64,000 nt of DNA from Adiantum capillus-veneris (taxonomy: Eukaryota > Streptophyta > Polypodiopsida > Polypodiales > Pteridaceae): positions 51,325,253-51,389,252 of the forward strand of contig CM043959.1 in the NCBI GenBank assembly GCA_014529385.2, given 5' to 3'. The notes below the pieces were generated by a model, which was not told the origin of the DNA, did no database searches, and saw only the letters and a program-made list of their open reading frames with translations. Below, one piece after another: positions 43,595-53,715 of the stretch. The first letter of the stretch is position 1; each line of letters begins with the position of its first letter. The position numbers and the translations under genes are program-made.

Positions 43595-44572
43595 AAAGCA
43601 AGAAGGCCTTCCCTACTCATTCCATCTTCCCAAGGTAATACATTCCATGTGGGAATTACATCCTCAATTGGCATTATAGGTTTCTGACCATACATCAACT
43701 CAAAATGCATATAACCAGTAACTGAACTATGAGTTGTATGATCAGTCCCATAAAGCATAAGGCAACAACCTAGGCCACTCTCCCATTTTACCTTTCCAGG
43801 CCTTAGCCAAAGCTTTAATGATAGGAGGATGCCCACGCTCTGATTTACCATTTCCCTCAGGATTATATGCAATAGTGAGAGCAAGTTTAATGCCCAACCT
43901 AGAGAAAAACTCCCTTGCTTTGTTAGCATCCAACTCACCCCTGTCCACTGTTATTTTCCCAATAGAGCCATAACGACTAATTACATCATCCAAGATGAAC
44001 TTACATACCCCTTCTGTGCCTTTCGTTCTTAGAGCAGGACCTTCAACTTGGTTGGTTAAATCTTCCCGTGCAAGCACTATGTATCTCATTTTCCATAAGC
44101 CCAATGGCATTGTAACCAGATCTACTACCCACTTGTAATGCATGGCCAATGGGTAAGTAGGGTGCAACCCATCACGATGACGTACATTTGAATACATTTG
44201 ACAGGTTTCACAGGACTCCACAAAGTGAGATACATCTTTATACATACCTTTCCACCAATACCTCTCTTTCATTTTAGTAAAGGTGGCCCATACACCTCTA
44301 TGTCCAGCATAAAGACTCTCATGAAACCTTTTCATAAGCTCATTTTGAGCATCCTTATCATTCACGAATATCATCGGCATTCCATGTCTTTGTTTTGGAC
44401 GCTTCCATAAGTACCCATCTTTCAAAAAGTGTCCATAGGCCTTTTTCCGTATCCTTTTGAACTCTTGATCAGTCCACCCTTCTTGCCTTATCAAAGTGCT
44501 CAGATAGCGTCCAATGAGCAACCAATCACCTTGATATAGGTCCTTTGTAAATGACTCAAGTGCATTTGACAA
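43595..44572 (-). pseudogene. Integrase zinc domain and catalytic core of element F
   Basis: 44572-43742 is open for 276 codons: GYLWKRPKQRHG, zinc domain (HESLYAGHRGVWATF, YWWKGMYKDV, CETCQ), first Asp (KWVVDLVTMPLG), second Asp (KITVDRGELDANKAREFF) and Glu (NPEGNGKSERGHPP). All three catalytic acids and the HHCC ligands are present. A frameshift near 43750 displaces TTHSSVTGYMHFELMYGQKP, read in the next frame (43938-43483). Confidence 0.85.
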
Positions 44573-44602
44573 ACAAACTTCTGGATTGCTTAACTTCTGG
44601 AT

Positions 44603-45002
44603 TCAAGGACTTCTGGAAAGGTATGTATAAAGATATATATGTATGCCAATGTCGGGAGTTGAGCAGCTTGTGATCATTCCAAGAAGGCGTTGACGAGCAC
44701 TTAGGACTTTTTCTCCAAATCTCACCACATATCGCTTGCCAGCATCATCGTCTTGCCCAATCGCCCATCCAATTCCTGTGGGGCTAGTATCCAACCACTG
44801 TCACAATTACATATCTTCCACATTCATAGTTTGTTTTCCTCAAAGTTGGAGACATAAGCAACAACTTCTTTAATTTTCTCATGGCATGTGTATGCATTTC
44901 TTCCCATTCAAACTTTTGGTTCTTTCTGAAAAGTTGATACAAAGGCTCTACTACATGTGCATAATGCGGAATCCAGATAACATAAAGCACACATGCACCC
45001 AC
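44603..45002 (-). pseudogene. RNase H and RT connection of element F
   Basis: 45002-44784: GACVLYVIWIPHYAHVVEPL and LFRKNQKFEWEEMH, the RT-RNase H connection. 44794-44603: MDTSPTGIGWAIGQDDDAG and RYVVRFGEKVLSA, the RNase H start. Compared with M, about 75 bp after VLSA is deleted. Confidence 0.78.
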
Positions 45003-45192
45003 GAATTTTCAAACCTCAATGACATTTATACATTTCTCTTTCATTCTCTAAATAACATCAATCTTTGCAGGACAAGGCCTTCTACCATATGGCGCGCACA
45101 TAAGTTCCACAATAAGAACTTCGCTTACACCAAACACTGACTTTTGTCCAAACAAGGTAAGGTTCACTTCTTCCAATCTTGACAAGATCTCA

Positions 45193-46154
45193 TCACAAAT
45201 CATTTCTATGGTTTGCCACATATTTGCGGCACACCCTTGAGTCTAGAGCCACATCCATATCACTTACATCACATTCTTTGATTGGCACATAATCAAGGAA
45301 AGGCATTATAGTTTGCGGTATGAAGTCACGTAGGACTTTGTTCATACCATTCATCATATGTGCAACTGAATTAGTTGCCTGGCATGAGATAAGGTGCACA
45401 TCCTTACTAAACCCAAGGGTGTCCTCATGGTAGTCAAGTCCCTGCTTTCCATTGCTAGTTGGAAGTGATCATACCGTGAGTACAAATCTCCCATAGAATA
45501 TATTGCCCTTCCTACAAATGCCGAGCTGCAAACTCATCGACAATTGGCCCTATACCCACATTTCTGATTGTCACCTTATTTAGAGGTTGCATATCGTGAA
45601 TAAATCATAAAGAACCATTTTTTCTTTAGAACTGTGAACCACCTGTTTGAATACGGAGCACAAGAAGGCTCCAAGATACCCATCTTGATCTTTTCATTAA
45701 GCAACTCAAGGAGTTTTGGAAAATGAGCCTTTGGAATAGGAATAGGTCTCAAGTTCTAAGGTACATGAGGGATAGTGAAGATCACCATAGGAGCAACAAT
45801 GGATGGATCAACACACCCTATCTCATAAGGCTCAAATGCAAAAGCTTTTCCGTGTTTGTCAAGCACGTCTTCAAAGCATATATTTTCATCTTTTGTCAAA
45901 CTATCCTCGCAACCAACCTTTAACTCCTTCAAAGAATCCTGTGTGAACTTGTGTCCAATCTTGCTTGGGTCACGAAGGCTAGGTTTCAAAGCAGCTTGTT
46001 CCATCTTATTTGTGCAATCTTTTGGTAGAGGTAATTCCACTGGCTTCACTTTCTTTGCCACGGACTTATACTTAGTCTCCACTCGTACATCAACACCTTG
46101 AGCATTTTTTAAATCCTCAATGACCTTGTACATTTCTATTGAGCATACTTTCAC
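45193..46154 (-). pseudogene. Reverse transcriptase of element F
   Basis: 46154-45756 covers VCSIEMYKVIEDLK, CFEDVLDKHGKAFAFEPYE and PSIVAPMVIFTIPHVP. A broken stretch follows; 45399-45193 has RDFIPQTIMPFLDYVPIKE. The catalytic D-D is D-Y here, whereas M keeps F-I-D-D. The enzyme would be inactive even without the frameshifts. Confidence 0.8.
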
Positions 46155-46454
46155 GACCTCACTTCACATACGCAAATTTCAATCCACTAAAGACTCTAAG
46201 TCTTGCATAGTATCCACACACGAACACTCATCAAACACACCTGCAAATGCATTCACCATCTTCCAGCAAACCATTCATCTTCAAACCTCTTTGTACACTA
46301 TTTACATGTTGTCGTTCACCCCGCTTTAAGTCCTCACACTCTGTAAAAGCAATAGATCCATATTCTGATAATCCTACAAAACCTGTAGAAAATGTGTCCT
46401 TTGCATATACATCATGCGATAACTTTTATCTTCTTGTACCACTGCAATCCCGCT

Positions 46455-47021
46455 CTACAATGGTACATGGCCAAAACCCCTCATATCCCTGTAGTCCTTG
46501 AATTCTTTGTTTGTCTTTGGCAAGGGATGCTCTCTAAGACTTTCATGGTCCCTTTCATGGTCCACACAAATAGTAAGGAACTGTAATGCACGCTTCCCAT
46601 CCCTGCTCCTAATCCTTGCATAAGCTGACCCATCATCCATCACCTTGGTTTCCATGCGAGTAGCAGTGATGTATGGCTGCCCAAGTATAAGAGGGTATGT
46701 AGAAATCTCCTGCATAAAGAAGTTATGGTCATCTTTCACATCCCCTATAGTCACCTTTACATTTGGACAAGCTGCGTACCGCACCCCTGATGAGTTGTTT
46801 GTTGCATGAATCATCCATCCATGATTTATATCAATTGTCCATTTTCCTTTTTGATAAAGACTCTTTGACATGAGGTTAATTTCCGACCCATGATCTATCA
46901 AAGCAATGTATGGCTCTTCTAAGTCTCCCACTTTTACCAGGGTCTCAGTAGTTGCTCTTGCCCAGTGACTCTTGAAGTAGTAGCTCTTGTGAGTGGTCTC
47001 CACTTCATCTTCATCATCCAA
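46455..47021 (-). pseudogene. Protease of element F
   Basis: 189 codons with active-site loop EPYIALIDHGSEINLMSKSL (D-H-G in place of D-S-G) and flap/C-terminal part STYPLILGQPYITATRMETK. It is open and well preserved. The E-I-N-L-M following the active site is shared with non-plant gypsy lineages to my knowledge (inference). Confidence 0.8.
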
Positions 47022-48313
47022 GAAGCGAACGTGTTTTACTCCTCCCCTGGACTTGTAGAACCCAACAACAATTTCTTCACTTTGCTCGCCATAGACCTGT
47101 ACACCGTGTGCATTTAAAGTCTCTTCTTCACCCTGTACATGGATAGATTCAGTAAGAGACTGTCGCTTCCTCTTTATGATATCAATTATTTATTTGCGGA
47201 ATTCCCGCTTTGCTATACCGAGGACCTCACCCAAGGTAAATTCCACCTTACTGTTTAGAATCCTCTCTTCCGAACCTTTTTGAGATCCCTTGCTGCCTCT
47301 ATATTGGATTGGAGTTTGTAGGTCGGACCCTTTGCTTTGGATTTTGCTACATCCTTCTTATTTTCTTTAGAGGCTTCTTCCATAGGCACTTTGGGGATAG
47401 GCATCTATTGCGGGGAAGGTGATCTAGGAGGCACTGTGTCATTTCTACCTCCACTCCTTGTAGCCCGCTTTGAAGGCCCTTCATCCCCATTCTCGTGCCT
47501 ACATTTCTCTTCAACAATGGCCTAATTTGCTTGAGATTTGGCAATGTATGCATGCACTGACAAAGAGTCCACAGGGTCATTCCAATCTGTTTCAAGCCGG
47601 ATGCAATCTCTAGCTTCATGTAAAACCTCTATAGTCATTTTACCCTTCGTAGCAGACTCTATAGCGCATGGCCATAGCTCTCCAATACCATTAGATTCCT
47701 CTTCTCCAACCTTGAATCGTCCTTTTTTCTTAATAGGATCCACCAACAACCCATAGGCGGCTACCTCAACCATTGAGATGGTAGTAGCCATGTCCTTAAC
47801 TAGCTTCTTCATTCCGCCCTTTCCAAAGTTTGTCCCCAAGATCTTCCGTGTTTCACTTAAATGAATCTTACCATCTTTAAAGAAAACAAGATCCTTTGTC
47901 AAAGCTTCTTTAAAAATTTCACAATCCCTCCTTCCATGGTCAGTACTATCGCACCATATGCATCTATTTACAAAGCCTTCTCTGTTTTGAAGTCTTTACT
48001 CTGTAGATTGTCCTGATGGTTGCTCATTTTCTTCTAGCCTTGTAAGCTTTAACTTGAGCTCTTGCATTCCCTTGACAATATAATCTAGAATGGACTTGTC
48101 ACTCTTTGGAACCACAATAATAGGCTTTATGGGACTCTCAGGAACACTTGGGACTTGAGTAGGGTTGACTATCATCTTGTCTCTTCATCGTTGTCGCTTA
48201 GTTAGTAGTGAAATAGCGTCTTCAACTTCATTCCAATTAGTCTTTAAGCCTTGTTCCGCATCCTTATCCTCAAGTAGTATCTCTAGCTTCTCTTGAATCT
48301 CTTTGCCTACGGC
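47022..48313 (-). pseudogene. Gag C-terminal part of element F with zinc knuckle
   Basis: The zinc knuckle CIWCDSTDHGRRDC is encoded at 47921-47962. It is followed in frame by ALTKDLVFFKDGKIHLSETR and GTNFGKGGMKKLVKDM (to 47522). The remaining stretches are broken. The knuckle plus F-F-K-D-G-K-I-H-L block characterises this lineage here. Confidence 0.72.
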
Positions 48314-48787
48314 TTACAAAAAGAGCTCTGTCTTGTCGGAGTTTAGGGTAGTCTTTTCAGTCCTTGAAAGTTGATCATAAGGGCGTTCGAATTCCCTTAG
48401 CAGTTCGGTAGGCAAGATCCCCTCTACTGGCCGAACTACCCACTCTAAAAAATTCCTCTTTGTTACCCTTTTGGAGTCCTCCATGAAATACTCTTGTTTT
48501 AAGGCTAACTTGAATGCTTCCCAAGTTGCCCCATGCTCATTTCTAATTCTCCTTACATGCTCTCTGATCTCGAGAACCACAGCTAGTTCAAAAATTTGCA
48601 CCATCTCTACTTCGGGCACTCGATGTAGCTCCATCTCCTTTACATACCCAAAAAGATACTTTGTTACATCTTCACCTTTAAACTGGTCCATATTCTTCAC
48701 CACAAATTGAAGCACTTTGGTTGAGGAGAGCTCCCTCCTTTCAGCAGCTTGTTGATGCTGTATAAACACTGCAAAAGCTTGAAACAT
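48314..48787 (-). pseudogene. Gag capsid-like region of element F
   Basis: 157 codons. VVKNMDQFKGEDVTKYLFGY, VPEVEMVQIFELAVVLEIRE and TWEAFKLALKQEYFMEDSKR give a helical capsid-like pattern similar to element A at 217-735. The frame opens soon after the leader motif. Confidence 0.7.
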
Positions 48788-48906
48788 TTACATTGTGACC
48801 GGATCAAACCAAACCCCCTATTGCTCTTGTTTCTCCATAGATTTAAACCTTTTTTTTGAGACCTTCAATGAAGATTTTGAACCCTCACCCTAGCCTGCTT
48901 CACGTC

Positions 48907-48918
48907 GGGTTCACAAAA
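48907..48918 (-). promoter_or_regulatory. Post-LTR leader motif of element F
   Basis: The minus strand reads TTTTGTGAACCC directly inside the 5' LTR, as in element A at 174-185. It is at the PBS position but lacks the TGG start. Confidence 0.5.
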
Positions 48919-48920
48919 AA

Positions 48921-49910
48921 TGTGTCGAGAAGTGTGCAGTGCGACTAGGAAAGCGTCGGGCCTCTGACTGTGAGGATTCCGATAGAAAAATCAAGCAAGG
49001 TGTAGACGATTTGAAGCTAAAAACACACTAAAAAAGAACAAAACTCCAGGCATGAAAGATCCACTTTGAAAAAGAACCAATACTAACTCAAAACTCGTGT
49101 GTGTGTGAACAGATGCAGTGCTCATTCGACCTATTAAAAACCCTAAATATACACTTTGATTATTTGTAGTGACCATTTCATGGAAGCTTCAGTACTTCAT
49201 TGGAGAAGCCCAAGTAGTTATTTTAGGAGGGAAAACCCTAATTGGAGGCCTCACAGCCTCAACCATGTAGTGAAAGCAGCACAGGACTACACCTGCACCC
49301 TGTAAAGGAATGGCTGTATCTCCTTACTCATATGCCCAAATGATCTCATTATTGGATCTAAAATTTCCCACACAACTTGATCAATGATGGAGCCATCATT
49401 GATGTGGAATTTTGAGCTATTTTTGACCATTTTAAGACCATTTTTTTGCCCAAAAATGCCCCTTTTTGTCCGGAAAAAGCCTAAACGAGCTGAGAAAAAT
49501 CCCAAAATTTCTGGAAAGACCCCACTAGGCTCACATTTCATGTTGAGCCTCATTTTTCCACTTGGTAAGCACTTTAGACACGTCTTTTATGCCAGCGCAC
49601 GAAACCTGCTATTTTTGCCCGAGATTGCCTGCATTGAACTTTCTAGGAAAAACGAGCATGCTACCTCAAAACACTTGACATTTGTACATTCCTAAAGAAA
49701 ATTTGGTATATATTTATGTGCAAAATCATTCCATAGCGCCACGTGCAGGGCCTCGCCCTCCTGGCAAGGTATGTACACGGCTGCAACCGTGGCATTCATT
49801 TTCGCATATATCACACTATGTACATTATAGCATTTGGTCCCGCACATCATAAACATTAAGAGTGAGGTAGATATTTTAATTTCACATCATAAACTTGCCA
49901 TGGAACGACA
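48921..49910 (-). repeat. 5' LTR of element F
   Basis: Minus strand TGTCGTTCCATGGCA... to ...CACTTCTCGACA(CA). It pairs with 42011-43005. It carries AAACCCTAA-type and TTTGAGCTATTTTTGACC stretches also present in the other copy. Confidence 0.85.
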
Positions 49911-50334
49911 ATTTCAGATCCCAAACAGCATTAGGTAGCACTAGATACTGCCATATCCCCTGTGCAACTAGCTCATCCAATTGTTGATCATCAATTACAT
50001 GTAAAAGCATTGGTAGTGCACCTTCACTCTCACAAATATTGAAATCCCAATCATGCATATCTGAATACATGAATTCTCTGGTAAAACTCTCTTCAATAGG
50101 CTCACAAGATGCATCACAAAACAATTCTCTATCTTGTAGAGGCTCAAAATCAAGTAGAGCATCATCCAACAACTGCATAAGTTCATCAGCTACATCTGGA
50201 TAAACTTGCTCATGCATGAATATAAATTGATTGGTATCCTTAGCATCTGTATTTGAGAATCCTTCCAAAGCTTCGTCCAATAAGCACATAAGATCTACGT
50301 CCACCGCTTCATAAGGTTCATCCATCCTACACAT
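49911..50334 (-). pseudogene. Acidic protein of element K, truncated by F
   Basis: Starts MCRMDEPYEAVDVDLMCLLD. It is very rich in Asp/Glu and contains a repeated D-L-M-x-L-L-D-E/D-A-L unit (DVDLMCLLDEALEGF and ADELMQLLDDALLDF). It reads straight into the F LTR after LPNAVWDLK. It resembles the acidic protein of element A in character. Function unknown. Confidence 0.5.
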
Positions 50335-51446
50335 CTATGGCTGCTGTGAACTAAGATTTCCACATATGACATGCATACTAAATACATTTGCTGTAAACTG
50401 CTCTTTAAGTCTTTCACCCTCATCCAAATATCTTTGCACTTCTATAGCACAAAGTTTACATGCACACTAAAAATTTCATCTACTACTCTGTCTGTATCAT
50501 TGACACAATGAAACCAATCATATTCAAGACCAAAAGATTGCACTTCACTATGCACCACGTTTGAAACTCAAAACCACTTTGAAAATCTCCCAAATGCATG
50601 TATTTACATTCTTTTGTACATATGGCCATGCATATACGCACTAGTTTGTACAGAAAAGAAGTGGTTTATCATCATTGCCCACCCCCAAGTTGAGAATTTA
50701 TGCTCAACGCTTGCATCAAATTGTGTCACAAACCTGCAAAAGTGAACCCAAAATTCCTCTAGCATCATAGAGAGACTTAGCCATTTGCACAAAACCAAGT
50801 ACATGCTCAAGCATGCCACTCACACCAAATAGAAAAGAATCTATTATCTTGCCACAATGCTGCCACCTACCTGGATCTCAAGAATAATTCGAATCTTCTC
50901 CAAGGTTGGCACATGCCATGTTGTACCATAATTTCTTCCAATCAGTTGAATCCACAAATACCTCAAAATGCATATCATAACTAGAGCTCATTCGATTGAC
51001 AACCATAAATCCCACGTTATCTTCTTGATGCATTGACTGCTCTTCATTTCCCACGCCCAAGAGACCATCACTCCAAGCATTAACAACTCCACTCTAAAAC
51101 TGAAAACGCTCTTCAAAAGTACTATAACTAGCAACCTCTGCTTCCACATAAGGCTTCTTCCACTTGAAAAGCTGGAAACATGCATACAAAGCCACAAGCA
51201 TATTATAATTAAGTCTTCATTATGCCAACTAGCCCCAAGACTCTCTAACTGCCAATCAGGATCTTCACAAATAAGAGGGTATGGCTCAACCAGACAATGA
51301 AGCATGCAAAATGCATCCAGAAGATCATGGTGCAAGCAAAAGGTCACTTTAACTTCCTTGTCTACCCCATCCTCAAGAAGTTTATACTTAAAAACCGCAT
51401 GTCGCATATCATCACGGATATCCCTTTGAGATGGAGCTAGCATCAA
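50335..51446 (-). pseudogene. Second, unrecognised protein of element K
   Basis: 51446-50988 opens with MLAPSQRDIRDDMRHAVFKY, followed by CEDPDWQLESLGASWHNED. After a frameshift the sense continues as QLFKWKKPYVEAEVASYSTF and, at 51060-50878, VGFMVVNRMSSSYDMHFEVF and WKKLWYNMACANLGED. The aromatic-rich protein is also found in K2 (54515-54180), so it belonged to the family and is not random. No domain is recognised. Confidence 0.5.
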
Positions 51447-52665
51447 ATCCTTGCCCTGGCATAGAACTTGTTTCTATCACCTTCATGACCCAATACCTTT
51501 GCATCACAACTAGTAGAGGTTTGCCCAACCCCCAGCCCTGGTAAAGCACATGGACCCAAGGTCACATCGACCATCATAGCATCATCCTCTCTTGCATCAT
51601 CTTCACTCAATGTAGATGATCCTTGTCCATATCCCACCATCTCATCATCAATGCAAGAATCCATATACTGTTGCTGCAAAGCTCCTTCCCAAAAGATACG
51701 TTTCTCTTTGTGCAAGGATACCATATCCTTCAATGGATCTAGTGACTCTATGGCATCATTGCACACATCATTGCACCAACTCTCACAAGCATCAGATGTG
51801 TCACCATCATAGGTTGGCTCATCCTTGTCAATTTCACCTTTATCATCTTCATTTCCCGTGATAGGGCTCAAACTTTTGCATTCATCTACTATATCCTTGC
51901 CATTTTGCACCATAGGCATGTGCATGGTCTCCAAAGTTACTTCACATCTTCATTTGCATCCACTTTGCGCATATGGGCATCCACACCTATATCCAAGCTA
52001 TTATCCTTGCTAGCATGAGCACCTGCAACTATGCTTTTATGCACATAAAGGTCATCCATACTATCCATACCACGTCTTGACAAAGGGCACTTCATGCATG
52101 TAGCAACGCACAACTTTCTCTCTTTCCGTAGCACTATTTTCAATGCTTCACACATGGATTTGGGCTTTTTTTCTTGCACTTTCATCTTAAGGACTGGTCG
52201 CAACAAACTTCTGAATATCTGTATTCTTTGGTTGTTTGTAAGTGCAGAATAGAATTCCTCTTTAGACAGGGCCTCCACATGAAATAGAGCATCTTTCCAA
52301 ACTCTCCAAGCATCATCAAATCTTGACCAAAAATTTGTAAGAGACTCGTGCTCTTGCATAAACAAACTTCTGACCTGTTTCCATGCATCTTGGTGAGGAA
52401 TCACCTTTTTGAATCTCTTCAAAAATCATCTCTTAAACATGCCCCAATGGCCCTTCTCATCTTGTGACAAGCCCTCATACCAATCTGTCGCATTACCTCT
52501 GACCACCAGATTGATATGTGCAAGCTTTTGCACCTCACTTGGAACTCCACGGCATAAACATGTCAATCAAACTCCAAAAAAGCAAGCCAATCCTCTGCAT
52601 CCTTGCAACTTGTGAAAATTGATGGTTCAAATGGTACTAGCATCATCAAACTCCCTTCAACATCC
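51443..52665 (-). pseudogene. Gag-like protein of element K
   Basis: From about 52665: FEPSIFTSCKDAEDWLAFLE, a stop, then 52422-51937 with SLFMQEHESLTNFWSRFDDA and KEEFYSALTNNQRIQIF, then a frameshift near 51937 relative to K2, and the acidic part METMHMPMVQNGKDIV to 51443. W-L-x-F-L and F-W-x-R-F-x-D-A-W are the Retrotrans_gag style. A Cys pair (CVATCMKCPL) might be a degraded zinc site. Confidence 0.65.
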
Positions 52666-52726
52666 AAAATGTGCATATATCACTGCTCAAAATCAAAATT
52701 TTGGGTGCACAACTGACAATTTTTGC

Positions 52727-52744
52727 TCCCCAGTGGGATCGCCA
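52727..52744 (-). promoter_or_regulatory. Primer-binding site of element K
   Basis: The minus strand reads TGGCGATCCCACTGGGGA, 5 nt inside the LTR. It has the TGG start and general form of plant gypsy PBS sequences. The tRNA is not assigned. Confidence 0.65.
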
Positions 52745-52749
52745 AAGCT

Positions 52750-53715
52750 TGAGGGAGCAAAAGATGTCGTGCGCACACTCACCCACCAAGACAACTCAAC
52801 ACCACACAAGGAATTTACTTAAATTCCACGCCACACACACCACCACTCAAGAGCTCAATAAAAATACTAGAAACAAGCTCAAGTCAACCTCCAAAGACCT
52901 CGACCTACAAGCCCTTGCCTGCTCGCGCAGACACTACAAGGTGAGTCGAGTTGATCAACACTCGAAATCACACTTGATGGTGACAAAAATATACAAGAAA
53001 AACCATCAAAAACTCAAAAAATCTAGCCACAAAATTCCTCTCTCAAACCATTGCAAAGCCTTCACCAAACTCCACTCTGTTGGACTCTTTGGAGTAGCGC
53101 CAACCCTAATGGAGAGATATAGGGTCAAATAGTCTTGCAAAAAGCCGCACCTTCTTCCCCCAATTCCTCACGCACACACATCCATGGAAACCTCAGAACT
53201 TCTATAGACTCTCCCAACTGCCAAATTCAAGAGAAAAAGCTCTCATTCACTCCTTCACACAATCGAAAATAGGACGCGAACGCGACGGGACAACACTAGA
53301 CCACCTATATGAACCCTGCTTCCTCCCACACACAGAGGGGTGAAAGTGCTGACATTGTACTTCCAAATTCTTCCCTCAGACTCATCACTCATGTCACCCA
53401 TGAGTGATGTGTCAATTTTACCCCCGTTTTAGCACCATTTTTGACCATTTTTTGACTTTTCTAGGCCCAGTTTTGGCCAATTTTGACCACGAATTGACCC
53501 CGGACATGCATTTTTCATCGAAAAAACCCCAAACAGACTCCAAAATTCACCAAATTTTGTACGCTTGATCCTTGATACCCAAATAAATTTATCACATCCA
53601 CACATTTAATTTTTGACCACTTCTAGGACAGTGCACGCATCACCACAATTCAGGCACTACAAATAGACAGTTACCGCATGTGCCAAACTTCTCGGACAAG
53701 ACGAGGGTGCCCACA
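52750..53715 (-). repeat. LTR shared by K (5') and K2 (3')
   Basis: 966 bp, TGTGGG...CCTCA on the minus strand, matching 1662-2625. On its left is a PBS and K gag (5' LTR context). On its right is the PPT AAGTGGGAGG and the same pre-LTR sequence as in A (3' LTR context). Confidence 0.88.

Larger units (their letters stand above)
42011..49910 (-). mobile_element. Element F: complete but decayed gypsy element of a lineage distinct from G/J and E
   Basis: About 7.9 kb with both LTRs (42011-43005 and 48921-49910), a polypurine tract at the 3' LTR, and gag, protease, RT, RNase H and integrase in gypsy order. Motifs D-H-G-S-E-I-N in protease, D-(D/Y)-x-P-I-K in RT, V-D-T-S-P-T-G-I-G-W in RNase H and N-x-E-G-N-G-K-S-E-R-G-H in integrase set it apart from the other gypsy elements here. 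The right flank is element K sequence, the left flank is L; the flanking 5-mers (AACAT, ATTTC) do not match. Confidence 0.85.
49911..53715 (-). mobile_element. Element K: non-autonomous LTR element, interrupted by F
   Basis: 5' LTR 53715-52750, PBS 52744-52727, gag-like frame from about 52665, then an unrecognised second protein, then an acidic protein that stops where F begins (49910). No RT, RNase H or integrase. The 3' LTR is not found left of F. K2 to the right is homologous and shares the LTR. Confidence 0.75.

Noticed and set aside
48895-48920. tRNA gene (CGTCGGGTTCA resembles a T-arm)
   Set aside because: No acceptor, D or anticodon arms around it.
43364-49910. Active autonomous F element
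   Set aside because: RT catalytic D-D is D-Y and many frames are broken, although integrase acids are intact.
42008-49915. Target-site duplication of F
   Set aside because: Flanks AACAT and ATTTC do not match; the ATTTC seen here is unrelated to the identical duplication of element I.
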